Positions 1 through 7,924 are shown, numbered from the stretch's first letter. The stretch is 64,000 bases of DNA from Micromonospora gifhornensis (GCF_016863515.1 NZ_BOPA01000010.1:248001-312000); one strand, 5' to 3'. Notes: generated from the sequence alone by a model not told the origin. Translations and numbers: made by a program.

Positions 1-81
1 GGCGGTGACGGCCAGCAGCGCAGCGGTCGCGACCGCCACCGCCCGCCATCGTGGTGACCGTGCGGATGGTCGTGTGAACAA
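1..81 (-). CDS. N-terminus of a secreted or membrane-anchored protein (runs off the left edge)
   Basis: A minus-strand reading frame starts at a TTG codon at position 81, preceded about five bases upstream by a strong purine-rich ribosome binding site (GGGGGAGGA on the minus strand). The 27 visible residues have an Arg-rich n-region (two RxxR-type stretches) followed by an alanine/valine/leucine core, which is a typical actinobacterial signal peptide or membrane anchor. The rest lies outside the window, so the function cannot be stated. It diverges from the winged-helix regulator to its right and shares a 288-bp intergenic region with it. Confidence 0.6.
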   Translation of the reverse strand, partial: MFTRPSARSPRWRAVAVATAALLAVTA

Positions 82-242
82 AGGTTCCTCCCCCACGTCG
101 TCGTCCCGATCGACTCGGGCCGGGCATCCGCGGGCCGGATCGTGACACCGCGGAGCGGTCGGACGATGTGGGTGGCTGGTGGTGGTGCCCGCCCGCTGAG
201 AGTCATGCTTCTGCGCCGACGATCAGTGATCAATGGAAGATG

Positions 243-262
243 TCGGTCAGTACTCGGTCAGT
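243..262 (+). promoter_or_regulatory. Direct repeat TCGGTCAGT, 11-bp period, upstream of winged-helix regulator
   Basis: TCGGTCAGT occurs at 243-251 and again at 254-262, one helical turn apart. OmpR/PhoB-type regulators usually bind tandem direct repeats with this 11-bp spacing, and the next gene encodes such a winged-helix domain. I infer a possible autoregulatory operator. No clear -10/-35 pair could be assigned. Confidence 0.35.
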
Positions 263-369
263 GACGAGGCGCGATCCTGACCGTTAGGCTCATTGCCGGG
301 AGTCATCGGTGGCCGTCGTTGTCGATTGATGGGAAGTCGCAGGTCAGCGCGGGCTCGTGGGGAGGCAAC

Positions 370-888
370 GTGTCCGGTGTGGAGATCCCGATCCTGGTCT
401 GCGTCAGCTCCGACGCCGTTGTGCGGCAGCGCGTGGTCCAACGACTCGACGGCGTGGGTCCGGTGGTGATCTGCGCCGACCTGGCTCAGTTGCGAGCGAT
501 GTTTCCCGAGCCACCGGGCGAGCCCGATCTGACGGATGCCCGACCTCCTGAACGTCGGGCCGGCGCTGCGGGCGGCTGGGCCGATCTCGTCATCGACCGG
601 GCCGGGCACCTGGTCAGCTGGCGGGGCGTACCGCTGGGGCTGACCCGTACCGAGCGGGAGCTGCTCGCCCGGTTGGCCAGCTCGCCGGTCAGCCTGTGGA
701 GCTACGAGCGGCTGTTCGCCTCGGTCTGGGGTGGCGCCTACCTCGGCGACACGGCGATCCTGCACTCGGCGGTCAAGCGACTGCGGCGCAAGCTGCGCGC
801 CCTGCCCGGTGGGCCCCAGGTGCAGACCGTCCGCGGGGTCGGCTACCGCCTGACCGCACCCCCCGACGCCATCGAGGACCAGAACTGA
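370..888 (+). CDS. Orphan OmpR-type winged-helix transcriptional regulator
   Basis: A 172-residue protein whose C-terminal half (roughly residues 75-160) is an OmpR/PhoB-type winged helix: the LTRTERELLARLA recognition region, an SVWGG segment, and the closing VQTVRGVGYRL typical of the family. The N-terminal ~50 residues look like the first beta-alpha-beta of a receiver but are far too short and lack a phospho-acceptor aspartate, so phosphorylation control is unlikely. I chose the GTG at 370 because GGGGAGG sits four bases upstream; a longer frame from 319 has no such site. No histidine kinase is adjacent. Target genes are unknown. Confidence 0.75.
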   Translation: MSGVEIPILVCVSSDAVVRQRVVQRLDGVGPVVICADLAQLRAMFPEPPGEPDLTDARPPERRAGAAGGWADLVIDRAGHLVSWRGVPLGLTRTERELLARLASSPVSLWSYERLFASVWGGAYLGDTAILHSAVKRLRRKLRALPGGPQVQTVRGVGYRLTAPPDAIEDQN

Positions 889-943
889 CACCGCACCGCT
901 GACCCGGCCCGGGCAGAGTCGCCGCGCGTGACACCATGGCCGG

Positions 944-1807
944 GTGAGCAGTACAGCCCCGACGGGGTACGCCCCTTCCGCCGGCCCGCCGCCACCCGAG
1001 TCCGGCCCTGGCTGGCCGCGGTGGCTGGTCGCGCTGACCGTGGTCTGGGGGGTGCTGCTCGCCGGCCTGACCTGGCACTCGGCCCGCAACGATCCGCCGA
1101 CGGTACGCGAGCAGCGCACCATGGCCCAGGCCATGCCGCGCGTGCATGCCGCGATCGGCGAGCTGGTCGCGGCGGCCTCCGGCACGGTGTACGCGCTGGC
1201 ACCGGCCGAGTTCGAGCAGGGCTGCCGGGTCACCCCGTTCGCCGACGGCGCGATCCTGCGCCGCCACGTCGAGCTGGCCGTGCCGGCCGGTGAGGAGCGG
1301 GCCGTGCTGGAGCGGGTCGCCGAGGGACTGCCCTCGCCCTGGCGGGCCGGCGTCCGGCTCACCTCCGACGGCCCCCGGCTGCGCGCCGACGCGGGGGAGT
1401 TCGTCACCGTTTCGGGTCGTACCGTCGCCGACGGCCGGGTGCGCCTGAGCGTCGAAACGGGCTGCCGCCCCGCCGACGCTGTTCTCGCTTCGTTACTGCC
1501 GGAGTACCCACGAGGCCCCGAGTCGGCGGCCCTGAGCGCCGCGCTTTCCGCCCTCGGCGTGCCGGCCGGAGGACCGGACGAGTTGATGCAGGTGGCCTGC
1601 CCGAGCGGCGGGGTGGCGCGTACCCGCCGGGCCGACGTCGCGGCCGCGGCGCAGTCACCCCAGGCCGCGCTCGCGCCCCTGGCCGGTGGGACGCCCGTGG
1701 TGGCCACCGACCAGCTGTACGCCTACCGACACGACGGCGTGGCGGTGCTTGTCGAGCTGTACGAGGACCGAACGGTCCTGGCAGCCACCACCGGATGCGC
1801 AGACTGA
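944..1807 (+). CDS. Membrane-anchored protein of unknown function
   Basis: A 287-residue protein starting at GTG 944. After a short Pro-rich cytoplasmic leader there is one membrane helix (about residues 26-42), and the remainder is predicted outside the cell. The outer part is rich in charged and alanine residues and has three widely spaced cysteines (EQGC, TGC and ACPSGG contexts) that could form disulfides. I recognise no family. It follows the winged-helix gene by 55 bases in the same direction and converges on the debranching-enzyme gene with only seven bases between stops. Confidence 0.7.
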   Translation: MSSTAPTGYAPSAGPPPPESGPGWPRWLVALTVVWGVLLAGLTWHSARNDPPTVREQRTMAQAMPRVHAAIGELVAAASGTVYALAPAEFEQGCRVTPFADGAILRRHVELAVPAGEERAVLERVAEGLPSPWRAGVRLTSDGPRLRADAGEFVTVSGRTVADGRVRLSVETGCRPADAVLASLLPEYPRGPESAALSAALSALGVPAGGPDELMQVACPSGGVARTRRADVAAAAQSPQAALAPLAGGTPVVATDQLYAYRHDGVAVLVELYEDRTVLAATTGCAD

Positions 1808-1814
1808 ACCGCCC

Positions 1815-3857
1815 TCACTCGTCGTCACGGTCGCGGCTGCGGCCCAGCGCGTCCACCCGACCCCACCGGCCGGGGATGTCCAGCAGCTCCACCCGACCCA
1901 TCCCCTCCGGCACGTACGGGTCGATGATCAGGTGTTCGTCCTCGGGTTCGAGCCCGAGCAGGACCCGGACCAGCAGCAGCGGGGTGCCCGCCGACCATGC
2001 CTGCGGGCTGCACGCGGTCGGGTACTGCACCGGAAACTCGGTGAGGTCGCGTTCGTAGCCGGCGAACGCCTCCGGCAACCGGCCGTCGAAGTAGCGCGAG
2101 GCACCGAGCATCGACTCGCAGATCTGCCCGGCCTCCTGCCGGAAGCCGTACTTCCACAGACCCCAGGCGATGAGCGAGTTGTCGAACGGCCAGACCGTTC
2201 CCACGTGGTACCCGATCGGGTTGTAACGTCCCTGGTCGTCGCCGAGGGTGCGAACCCCCCATCCGGAGAACAGGCGTGGTCCCAGCAGGTGCTCGGCGAC
2301 CCGGGCGGCCCGCGACTCGTCGACGATGCCGCTCCACAGCAGGTGCCCCATGTTGGAGCTGAGCGCGTCCACCGGAGTGCCGTCGCTGTCCAGACCCAGT
2401 GCGTAGTACTCCTTGTCCGGCAGCCAGAAGTCCCGGTTGAACCGTTCCTTCAGCGCGGCGGCCTGGAGTTCCAGCTGGTCGGCGTACTGCGGGTCGTTCC
2501 AGAACAGTCGGGCCATCCGGGCGGCGCGCAGCTTGGCGTCGTAGGCGTAGCCCTGCATCTCACAGGTGGCGCGGGGAAAGCCCGGCAGCCGCCCGTCGGA
2601 GTAGGAGATCCCGTCCCAGGAGTCCTTCCAGCACTGGTTCTCCAGCCCGTTGCGGGTGTTGCGGGTCTGATACCAGAGGTAGCCGGTGCCGAGCAGATCG
2701 CCGTACGTGTCCATCCAGTTCAGCGCCGCCCGGGCGGGGTACTCCAGCTGTTTGATGAGCGTGCTGTCGCCGGTCCACCGCTCGTACTCGTCGAGCAGGA
2801 TCACGAACAGCGGGGTGGAGTCGGCCGCGCCGTAGTACGGCGAGTGCGGCTGCTCCTCGAACCCGGCGGTCTCGCCGTAGCGCAGCTCGTGCAGGATCTT
2901 GCCGGGCTCCTCGTCGCGGAAGTCGTCGATCCGGTGGCCCTGCAGCCCGGCCAACATCATCAACGTGGGCGGGATGATGTCCGGCAGGAACGGCAGCACC
3001 TGCAATGAGGTGATGATGCTGTCCCGACCGAACAGCGTCATGAACCAGGGCAGCCCGGCGGCCATCAGCCGGACGCCGAGGGCGATGGACTCGTACCGCA
3101 GCGCGGCCAGGTCCTCCAGGCTGCGCCGGTACGCGGTGGCCAGGGGTTCGCAGTCGCAGACGAGTTTGGGCGCGTTCGCGACGAGTTCCGCGTGTTCAGC
3201 CTGAATCGCCGCCGTGCTGCGGCTGCCCGCCATCGGCAGCCCGGTGCGGACGTCCTCACCCCGCGCGCCGTAGATCACCGTGGAGATCCTCAGGTGGGTG
3301 GTCCATTCGCCGTGCGGACCGATCTGGATCGAGAAGGTCATTCCCCGCTTGTCGACCGCCGCGGGTGCGCTGCTGTGGATCACCGTCTCGCGGTGGAACG
3401 CCTCCCGCCGGTACGTCAGGCGCAGCGCGTGATCCTCGACCGCGACGGTGAGGTCGCCCTGCTTGTGCTGCACGTCCTTGATCTCGAACAGGTCGGCGAA
3501 GTCGGCGCCGATCTCGAGTCGGACGGTGAACGTCATCTCCTTCCCGGAGTGGTTGAGCACGGTCAGGTCTTCGTCGAAGCTGTCGCCGATGGCCCGGTTC
3601 CGGATGATCGAGACCTTGGTGTCCAGGAAGTGGGTGGGCTCGCCGGGCACCAGGAAGTAGCGAGTCCGGTAGGACTCCGCGTCGTCGACGGAGAGCGGTT
3701 GCAGCCGTTCTCCGTCGAGCAGCAGCAGCCAGGTGGAGAGGAACCTGGTGTCGAAGGCGAACAGGCCGGTCGGAAAGTCGAGGGAGGGTTCGATGTCCCC
3801 ACAGCGATCACTGACCAGGAAGGTGTTGCCGTCCAGGATGCTGACAAGCTCCTTCAC
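1815..3857 (-). CDS. Amylo-alpha-1,6-glucosidase / glycogen debranching-type enzyme
   Basis: A 680-residue cytoplasmic enzyme. Residues ~15-210 form the beta-rich N-terminal domain of the glycogen-debranching family (GDE_N_bis type), starting with the conserved region around FPTGLFAFDTRFLS. Residues ~270-660 are an (alpha/alpha)6 glycosidase domain carrying the TLFGRDSIITS motif and the C-terminal ACSPQAWSAG signature. It probably hydrolyses alpha-1,6 branches or related oligosaccharides in glycogen or trehalose metabolism; the exact substrate is not shown by sequence. The GTG start at 3857 overlaps the upstream stop as GTGA, so translation is coupled to the SCP2-like gene. Confidence 0.85.
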   Translation of the reverse strand: MKELVSILDGNTFLVSDRCGDIEPSLDFPTGLFAFDTRFLSTWLLLLDGERLQPLSVDDAESYRTRYFLVPGEPTHFLDTKVSIIRNRAIGDSFDEDLTVLNHSGKEMTFTVRLEIGADFADLFEIKDVQHKQGDLTVAVEDHALRLTYRREAFHRETVIHSSAPAAVDKRGMTFSIQIGPHGEWTTHLRISTVIYGARGEDVRTGLPMAGSRSTAAIQAEHAELVANAPKLVCDCEPLATAYRRSLEDLAALRYESIALGVRLMAAGLPWFMTLFGRDSIITSLQVLPFLPDIIPPTLMMLAGLQGHRIDDFRDEEPGKILHELRYGETAGFEEQPHSPYYGAADSTPLFVILLDEYERWTGDSTLIKQLEYPARAALNWMDTYGDLLGTGYLWYQTRNTRNGLENQCWKDSWDGISYSDGRLPGFPRATCEMQGYAYDAKLRAARMARLFWNDPQYADQLELQAAALKERFNRDFWLPDKEYYALGLDSDGTPVDALSSNMGHLLWSGIVDESRAARVAEHLLGPRLFSGWGVRTLGDDQGRYNPIGYHVGTVWPFDNSLIAWGLWKYGFRQEAGQICESMLGASRYFDGRLPEAFAGYERDLTEFPVQYPTACSPQAWSAGTPLLLVRVLLGLEPEDEHLIIDPYVPEGMGRVELLDIPGRWGRVDALGRSRDRDDE

Positions 3858-4234
3858 CGGGCCCGCCTGACCTTCTCCCGGGCCACCTCGCGCGGGTCCC
3901 TGGTGCCCGGTGCGGGCGGGAAGAACAGCCGGAACGCCAGGAACAGCGTCACCCGTCCGCTGAACGTGCTCTCGTTGCGAAACAGCGCGGCTATCGCCTG
4001 AGAACGGCCGGTCACCAGCCGGTCGAACAGATCTACGCTGCTGTACCAGATGGCGTCGGCCTCGGCCAACCCTCGGTCGATATCGAGGGCGCCCGGTCGT
4101 ATGCGGAGCACCCAGTGCTCGGTGCGGCCGTCGTCGGTGAGGTCGATCCGAAGCGTGCCGGTGAGCGAGCTGCGCAGCAGCTGCGGGGCGCGGGCGGGCA
4201 AGGTCGCAAAGAACTGCTCGATCGCCTCGGTCAC
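3854..4234 (-). CDS. SCP2 sterol-transfer-like small protein
   Basis: A 126-residue protein resembling the SCP-2 sterol-binding fold: a beta-sheet segment (TGTLRIDLTDDGRTEHWVLRI), then the WYSSVDLFDRLVTG helix-turn and a hydrophobic C-terminal helix. Such domains bind lipids or serve as a general hydrophobic pocket; the ligand is unknown. The GTG at 4234 is chosen over a longer frame because the family match begins there and a TACGAT -10 box (4241-4246, minus strand) lies six bases upstream, suggesting a leaderless mRNA. It overlaps the debranching gene by four bases, forming a two-gene operon. Confidence 0.65.
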   Translation of the reverse strand: MTEAIEQFFATLPARAPQLLRSSLTGTLRIDLTDDGRTEHWVLRIRPGALDIDRGLAEADAIWYSSVDLFDRLVTGRSQAIAALFRNESTFSGRVTLFLAFRLFFPPAPGTRDPREVAREKVRRAR

Positions 4235-4326
4235 ACCCGAATCGTAGGCATTAGTCCGAGTTGCCGGGCAGGTTCCGTCGCCTTGCCGAAGCCGGCTCCG
4301 GCTACTGACGATCGAGCAGCCAGGGC

Positions 4327-4689
4327 TCAGTAGACGAGCGCCTGCGCTCCCTCGGCCATCGTCTCCTCCACGAACACCGCCGCGCCGGCGATCCGCACTC
4401 CCGGAATGACGTCGTCGGTGCCGATGTCCCGGCGGGCCGCGCACTGGGTGCAGGCCGTCACCGTGCCGGTGGTGAGGATCACGTGCAGCAGCTCGGCCAG
4501 CGGCGCCGAATGCGGCAACTCGAAGTTCTGAGCCCTCCCGGGCAGCGCGAACCAGGTCGATTCGCCGGTCAACCAGAGCGAGACGTGCACACCAGCGGCA
4601 GCGGCGGTGGCCGCCACAGTGAACGCCTGGGCACAGCGCTCGGGTGCATCGGCACCGGCGGTGGCCTTGACGACGAGAGAGCGGGCCAT
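4327..4689 (-). CDS. DsrE/DsrF-like sulfur-relay family protein
   Basis: A 120-residue protein with the DsrE fold pattern: an N-terminal beta strand (SLVVKATAG), a helix containing ERCAQAF, and a central CTQC pair followed by a loop and an IAGAAVFVE strand. DsrE-type proteins are small cytosolic subunits, some transferring sulfur through a conserved cysteine. The CxxC here could be redox-active or bind metal, but no sulfur-relay partners are nearby. The start at ATG 4689 is preferred over ATG 4701 because a TATGCT -10 box ends seven bases upstream, giving a leaderless transcript. It diverges from the 33-residue membrane peptide. Confidence 0.65.
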   Translation of the reverse strand: MARSLVVKATAGADAPERCAQAFTVAATAAAAGVHVSLWLTGESTWFALPGRAQNFELPHSAPLAELLHVILTTGTVTACTQCAARRDIGTDDVIPGVRIAGAAVFVEETMAEGAQALVY

Positions 4690-4696
4690 GGCGACC

Positions 4697-4706
4697 AGCA
4701 TAGGAT
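4697..4706. promoter_or_regulatory. Symmetric divergent promoter with overlapping -10 boxes
   Basis: The ten bases AGCATAGGAT contain TAGGAT (4701-4706) reading right and, on the minus strand, TATGCT (4702-4697) reading left, sharing the central TA. In both directions exactly seven bases separate the -10 box from an ATG (4714 on plus, 4689 on minus). Both transcripts would therefore start at or next to the start codon. This is inferred from sequence; no transcription data are available. Confidence 0.5.
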
Positions 4707-4713
4707 GAGTCGG

Positions 4714-4815
4714 ATGGTCACCGAGATCGGGTTCGTCAGCCTGCTGGTCGCCGGCCTGGGCGCGCTCGCCGGTGGCCTGATCTATCTGGCCGTCCGCATC
4801 TCAAGAGGCAAGTGA
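4714..4815 (+). CDS. 33-residue single-span membrane peptide
   Basis: A short protein consisting almost entirely of one membrane helix (residues ~5-26, GFVSLLVAGLGALAGGLIYL) with a positive C-terminal tail, RISRGK. Small proteins of this shape next to nitrobindin genes are familiar in actinobacteria, but I know of no function. ATG 4714 is favoured by the -10 box seven bases upstream; an in-frame ATG at 4705 would add three residues. The stop codon overlaps the ATG of the following gene (TGATG), so the two are translationally coupled. Confidence 0.6.
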   Translation: MVTEIGFVSLLVAGLGALAGGLIYLAVRISRGK

Positions 4816-5408
4816 TGAGTGACGACAATCCGTTGGCACCGCCGCCGTGGCTGAACGCGCCGCCGGTCGAACCGTACCCCTACGAGGAGAGCCACGACCT
4901 GCGGGTGGGGCCGAAGCTGCACCCGACCCTGGACGGCCTGCTGCCGTACATCGGGGTGTGGCGGGGTCGGGGTCGGGGTGGCTTCCCCACCATCGAGGAC
5001 TTCGACTTCGCCCAGGAGATCCGGATCAGCCACGACGGGCGGCCGTTCCTGTCGTACGAGTCGCGGGCATGGATCCTCGACGAGCAGTCCCGCCCGGTGC
5101 GCCCGGCGGGACGGGAGGTCGGCTGGTGGCGGCCGGTACTCGACGGTGACCGGGTCACCGACGAACTGGAGGCGCTGCTGACCGTCCCGACCGGGGTGAT
5201 GGAGCTGCACATCGGTCGGCGCAAGGGCACCCAGATCGAGTTCGTGACCGATGCGGTGGTGCGTACCGCCACCGCCAAGGAGGTCACCGCCGGGCACCGG
5301 CTGTTCGGCATCGTCGAGGGTGCCCTGCTGTACGCGCAGGACATGGCGGCCGTGGGTCAGCCGCTGACGCCGCACCTGTCCGCCCGGCTCATCCGGGTCG
5401 CCGGCTGA
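4815..5408 (+). CDS. Nitrobindin-type FABP-like heme-binding protein
   Basis: A 197-residue beta-barrel protein of the nitrobindin / THAP4 heme-binding family (formerly DUF1794, related to M. tuberculosis Rv2717c and Rv0813c). Diagnostic features are the LHPTLDGLLPYIGVWRGRGR region with the GxWxGxG motif, the following YESRAW strand, and the C-terminal LTPHLSARL segment that carries the probable proximal heme-ligand histidine. Family members bind ferric heme and isomerise peroxynitrite to nitrate; that activity is inferred here. The ATG at 4815 overlaps the preceding stop. The gene converges on the aminotransferase gene. Confidence 0.85.
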   Translation: MSDDNPLAPPPWLNAPPVEPYPYEESHDLRVGPKLHPTLDGLLPYIGVWRGRGRGGFPTIEDFDFAQEIRISHDGRPFLSYESRAWILDEQSRPVRPAGREVGWWRPVLDGDRVTDELEALLTVPTGVMELHIGRRKGTQIEFVTDAVVRTATAKEVTAGHRLFGIVEGALLYAQDMAAVGQPLTPHLSARLIRVAG

Positions 5409-5416
5409 CCCGACGG

Positions 5417-6265
5417 TCAGGGCAGCGGAAAGCCGAGCAGGTCCCGCAGCGCGTGGGTACGCGGGCTGCGGGGCAGCGGCTCGCCGTCGAGGGCGAGCAC
5501 CTCCACCAGACCGCGAACGGACGAGGTGAGCCAGACGGCGTCGGCGTCGCGTAGCTCGGCCGGGGTGACCATGCGTTCGGCGGCGTGGCAGCCGACCTCG
5601 GCGGCGTTGGCGAGCAGCCAGGCGACGGTGGTGCCGGGCAGGATGCCGGTGCGCGCGGCCGGCACCGTGCAGAGCGTGTCGCCGGTCGACCAGACCACGT
5701 TGGCGGTCGGCCCTTCCAGGACGTAGCCGTCGGAGGAGACCCAGAGCACGTCGTCCACCCCGGCTCGGGCGGCCCATCGGCGGGCCGCCGTGCTCGCCCC
5801 GTACGACGTCGATTTGATCCCGGCCGGCAACCAGTCCAACTCGGGGCGGGCGTCGGCGGGTACCCCCAGGCTCAGCGTCGCCACCCGTACCCCGTCGTGT
5901 CGGGCCTGCCGGACCGCGGCCGGGACGGCGGCGAGGGTGGCGTACACCGTCGGTGGGCCGCCGCCCTCGGGCCCGCGGGTGCAGACCAGCCGCAAGGCGC
6001 CCTCGACCTCGGTCGGCCACCCGGCGGCGACGGTATCCAGGAGTTCGACGAGCGCCGCGTCGTCGGGCAGGGTCAGCTCCACCGCCGCGGCGCCGGCCCG
6101 CAGCCGGGCCAGGTGCGCCTCGCGCAGCCAGGGCCGCCCGTCCCGCAGGTGCATGGTCTCGAACAGCCCGTCGCCGCGCAGCACACCGAGGTCGTCGCCG
6201 CGCAGTACCGGCTCGGTGACCGATAGCAACCCTCGACCGAGTACGCCGATCCGTGTGACCTCCAC
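5417..6265 (-). CDS. pabC: Class IV PLP aminotransferase, aminodeoxychorismate lyase-like
   Basis: A 282-residue fold-type IV PLP enzyme. It shows the LRGDGLFETMHLRDGRPWL N-terminal motif, an R residue in LVCTRG for phosphate binding, the PLP lysine in GIKSTSYGAS, and the EGPTANVVW motif that binds the cofactor ring. Family members include 4-amino-4-deoxychorismate lyase (folate synthesis), branched-chain and D-amino-acid aminotransferases; the lyase is the most usual annotation at this locus in actinobacteria, but no pabAB is adjacent. GTG 6265 is chosen over a much longer frame because homology starts there and TATCCT lies eight bases upstream. Confidence 0.75.
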   Translation of the reverse strand: MEVTRIGVLGRGLLSVTEPVLRGDDLGVLRGDGLFETMHLRDGRPWLREAHLARLRAGAAAVELTLPDDAALVELLDTVAAGWPTEVEGALRLVCTRGPEGGGPPTVYATLAAVPAAVRQARHDGVRVATLSLGVPADARPELDWLPAGIKSTSYGASTAARRWAARAGVDDVLWVSSDGYVLEGPTANVVWSTGDTLCTVPAARTGILPGTTVAWLLANAAEVGCHAAERMVTPAELRDADAVWLTSSVRGLVEVLALDGEPLPRSPRTHALRDLLGFPLP

Positions 6266-6290
6266 AACTGGGCAGGATAGACGGACAGCG

Positions 6291-6328
6291 GTCTCCGTCG
6301 AACGATTCGGAGACGGCCGAACTATGAT
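6291..6328 (+). promoter_or_regulatory. Promoter and inverted repeat upstream of the Fur-family gene
   Basis: GTCTCCG (6291-6297) and CGGAGAC (6308-6314) form a perfect 7-bp inverted repeat with a 10-bp spacer. It lies just upstream of the -10 box TATGAT (6323-6328). Six bases separate that box from the GTG at 6335, so the mRNA is probably leaderless. The inverted repeat could be an operator for this or another regulator, and it would also lie in the promoter region of the divergent aminotransferase gene. Confidence 0.45.
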
Positions 6329-6334
6329 CGGAGG

Positions 6335-6763
6335 GTGTCCGAATCCTCCCTCGCGGAACTGCTCCGCTCCCGTGGCCTGCGGCTGACGGCGCAGCGGCAG
6401 CTGATCCTGCAAGCGGTGCTGGACCTGGGGCACGCCACGCCGGAGCAGGTGCACACGGCGGTGCGCGAAGTCGCCGCCGGGGTCAACATCACCACCATCT
6501 ACCGCACGCTCGAACTGCTGGAACGACTCGGCCTGGTCACCCACACCCACCTGTCCCACGGGTCGCCGACCTACCACGCCGCCGGTGAGGACCAGCACGT
6601 CCACCTGGTCTGCCGCGAGTGTGGCGCGATCGACGAGATGGACCCCGAGTTGATGCGTCCGCTGGCCGAGCAGTTGACGCGGGAACGTGGCTTCCGGATG
6701 GACATCGGCCACGTCTCCTTCTTCGGCAACTGCGCACGCTGCGGGGACGGGAGTCCAGCATGA
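6335..6763 (+). CDS. Fur-family metalloregulator (FurB/Zur or related)
   Basis: A 142-residue Fur-family repressor. Residues ~1-85 are the winged helix (RLTAQRQLILQAVLDLGHATPEQV, then NITTIYRTLELLERLGLV). Residues ~86-142 are the dimerisation domain with the HVHLVCRECG motif and a second pair in NCARCG, together a structural Cys4 zinc site. The sensed metal cannot be fixed; zinc or iron are likely. Its stop overlaps the ygfZ start (ATGA), so the two are translated as a unit. Confidence 0.85.
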   Translation: MSESSLAELLRSRGLRLTAQRQLILQAVLDLGHATPEQVHTAVREVAAGVNITTIYRTLELLERLGLVTHTHLSHGSPTYHAAGEDQHVHLVCRECGAIDEMDPELMRPLAEQLTRERGFRMDIGHVSFFGNCARCGDGSPA

Positions 6764-7872
6764 TCGACATCGCGGGTGCGGTGGCCGTGGAGAGCCTCGA
6801 CGAGTCCAGCCGCGACCAGCCGGAGCCGGCGCACGCGGCGGCCGGGGTGCGCCCGGTGGCGGCCCACTACGGCGACCCGATGCGCGAGCAGCGCCTGCTC
6901 GACACCGAGGTCGGCCTGGTGGACCGATCCCACCGGGGCGTGATCGCGGTGCCGGGTGCGGACCGCATCTCCTGGCTGCACACCCTCACCACACAACATC
7001 TGGCCGAGCTGGGCCCCTGGCAGGGCACCGAGTTGCTGGTGCTCTCGCCGAACGGGCACATCGAACAGCACGCCATGGTCGCCGAGGACGGCGACACCAC
7101 CTGGCTGGACACCGAGCCGGGTGCGACCGAGGGCCTGCTGACATACCTGGAGAAGATGCGGTTCTTCAGCCGGGTCGAGCCGCGTGACGTCACCGCCGAT
7201 CAAGCGTTGCTGTCGCTGGTCGGGCCCCGGGTGGCCGAAGCGCTGGCGCTGCTCGACGTGCCCACGTTGAACGCGCCGGACGTCACCGGCGTACCGGGGC
7301 CCAAGTTCCGCTCCGGCGAGGTGCCGCCCCGGCCCACCGCCCGCTACGACGTCAAGCCCCTGCCGTCGGGCGGGTGGGCGCGACTCGGGCCGCTGGGCGT
7401 GGACCTGCTGGTGCCCCGGACCGCGATGGACCAGGTGGTCGCCCGGTTGCGCGACGGCGGGGTCGGGGTCGCCGGGCTGTGGGCGTACGAGGCGGTGCGG
7501 GTGGCCGCCCGACGCGCCCGGGTCGGCGTCGACACCGACCATCGCACCATTGCGGCCGAGGTCGACCTGATCGCCCCGGCCGTACACCTGGACAAGGGCT
7601 GTTACCGGGGGCAGGAGACGGTCGCCCGGGTGCACAACATGGGCCGTCCGCCGCGTCGGCTGGTCCTGCTGCACCTGGACGGGGTGACCACCGACCAACT
7701 GCCGGTTGCCGGCACCCCTGTCGAACTCGCCGGTCGTACGGTCGGCTTCGTCGGCACCGCCGTGCACCACCACGAGCTGGGTCAGGTCGCGCTCGCCGTG
7801 GTCAAGCGTTCGGTGCCCGACGACGCCGTGCTGCGCGTCGGCGAGAGCGCCGCCGCCATCGACCGGGAGTAA
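6760..7872 (+). CDS. ygfZ: YgfZ/GcvT-family folate-binding Fe-S assembly protein
   Basis: A 370-residue aminomethyltransferase-like protein. It has the GcvT-fold N-terminal domain (RGVIAVPGADRISWLHTL, then the W-x-D region) and the YgfZ signature KGCYRGQETVARVHNMG at about residue 280, whose cysteine is essential in the E. coli protein. YgfZ helps assemble or repair certain Fe-S clusters with tetrahydrofolate. The ATG at 6760 overlaps the fur stop by four bases. The TAA stop is itself part of the dispersed repeat that follows, so the repeat begins within this gene. Confidence 0.85.
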   Translation: MIDIAGAVAVESLDESSRDQPEPAHAAAGVRPVAAHYGDPMREQRLLDTEVGLVDRSHRGVIAVPGADRISWLHTLTTQHLAELGPWQGTELLVLSPNGHIEQHAMVAEDGDTTWLDTEPGATEGLLTYLEKMRFFSRVEPRDVTADQALLSLVGPRVAEALALLDVPTLNAPDVTGVPGPKFRSGEVPPRPTARYDVKPLPSGGWARLGPLGVDLLVPRTAMDQVVARLRDGGVGVAGLWAYEAVRVAARRARVGVDTDHRTIAAEVDLIAPAVHLDKGCYRGQETVARVHNMGRPPRRLVLLHLDGVTTDQLPVAGTPVELAGRTVGFVGTAVHHHELGQVALAVVKRSVPDDAVLRVGESAAAIDRE

Positions 7873-7924
7873 GGAAGGGCACCTTATTAACGCCTCCGGT
7901 AGAGGCGGGGCCCCCTGTTAACAC
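7870..7924 (+). repeat. Dispersed ~55-bp repeat, family R1 (copy 1)
   Basis: Starts with TAAGGAAGGGC, where TAA is the stop codon of ygfZ, continues through TTATTAACGCCTCCGG, and ends with GGGGCCCCCTGTTAACA. It contains two related half-units, each a pseudo-palindromic GGGC(N)CC core followed by a TTAAC box. Four further copies lie at 22422, 32804, 39108 and 46910. The following gene starts 34 bases beyond the end, so the element could act as a transcription terminator for furB-ygfZ. Confidence 0.85.

Noticed and set aside
247..1707. Long open frame of 486 codons on the minus strand opposite the first two genes
   Set aside because: The product is Arg/Pro/Ser-rich without any domain, and the plus-strand frames have a ribosome binding site and family motifs. 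It is a high-GC shadow, as are many other long frames opposite real genes.
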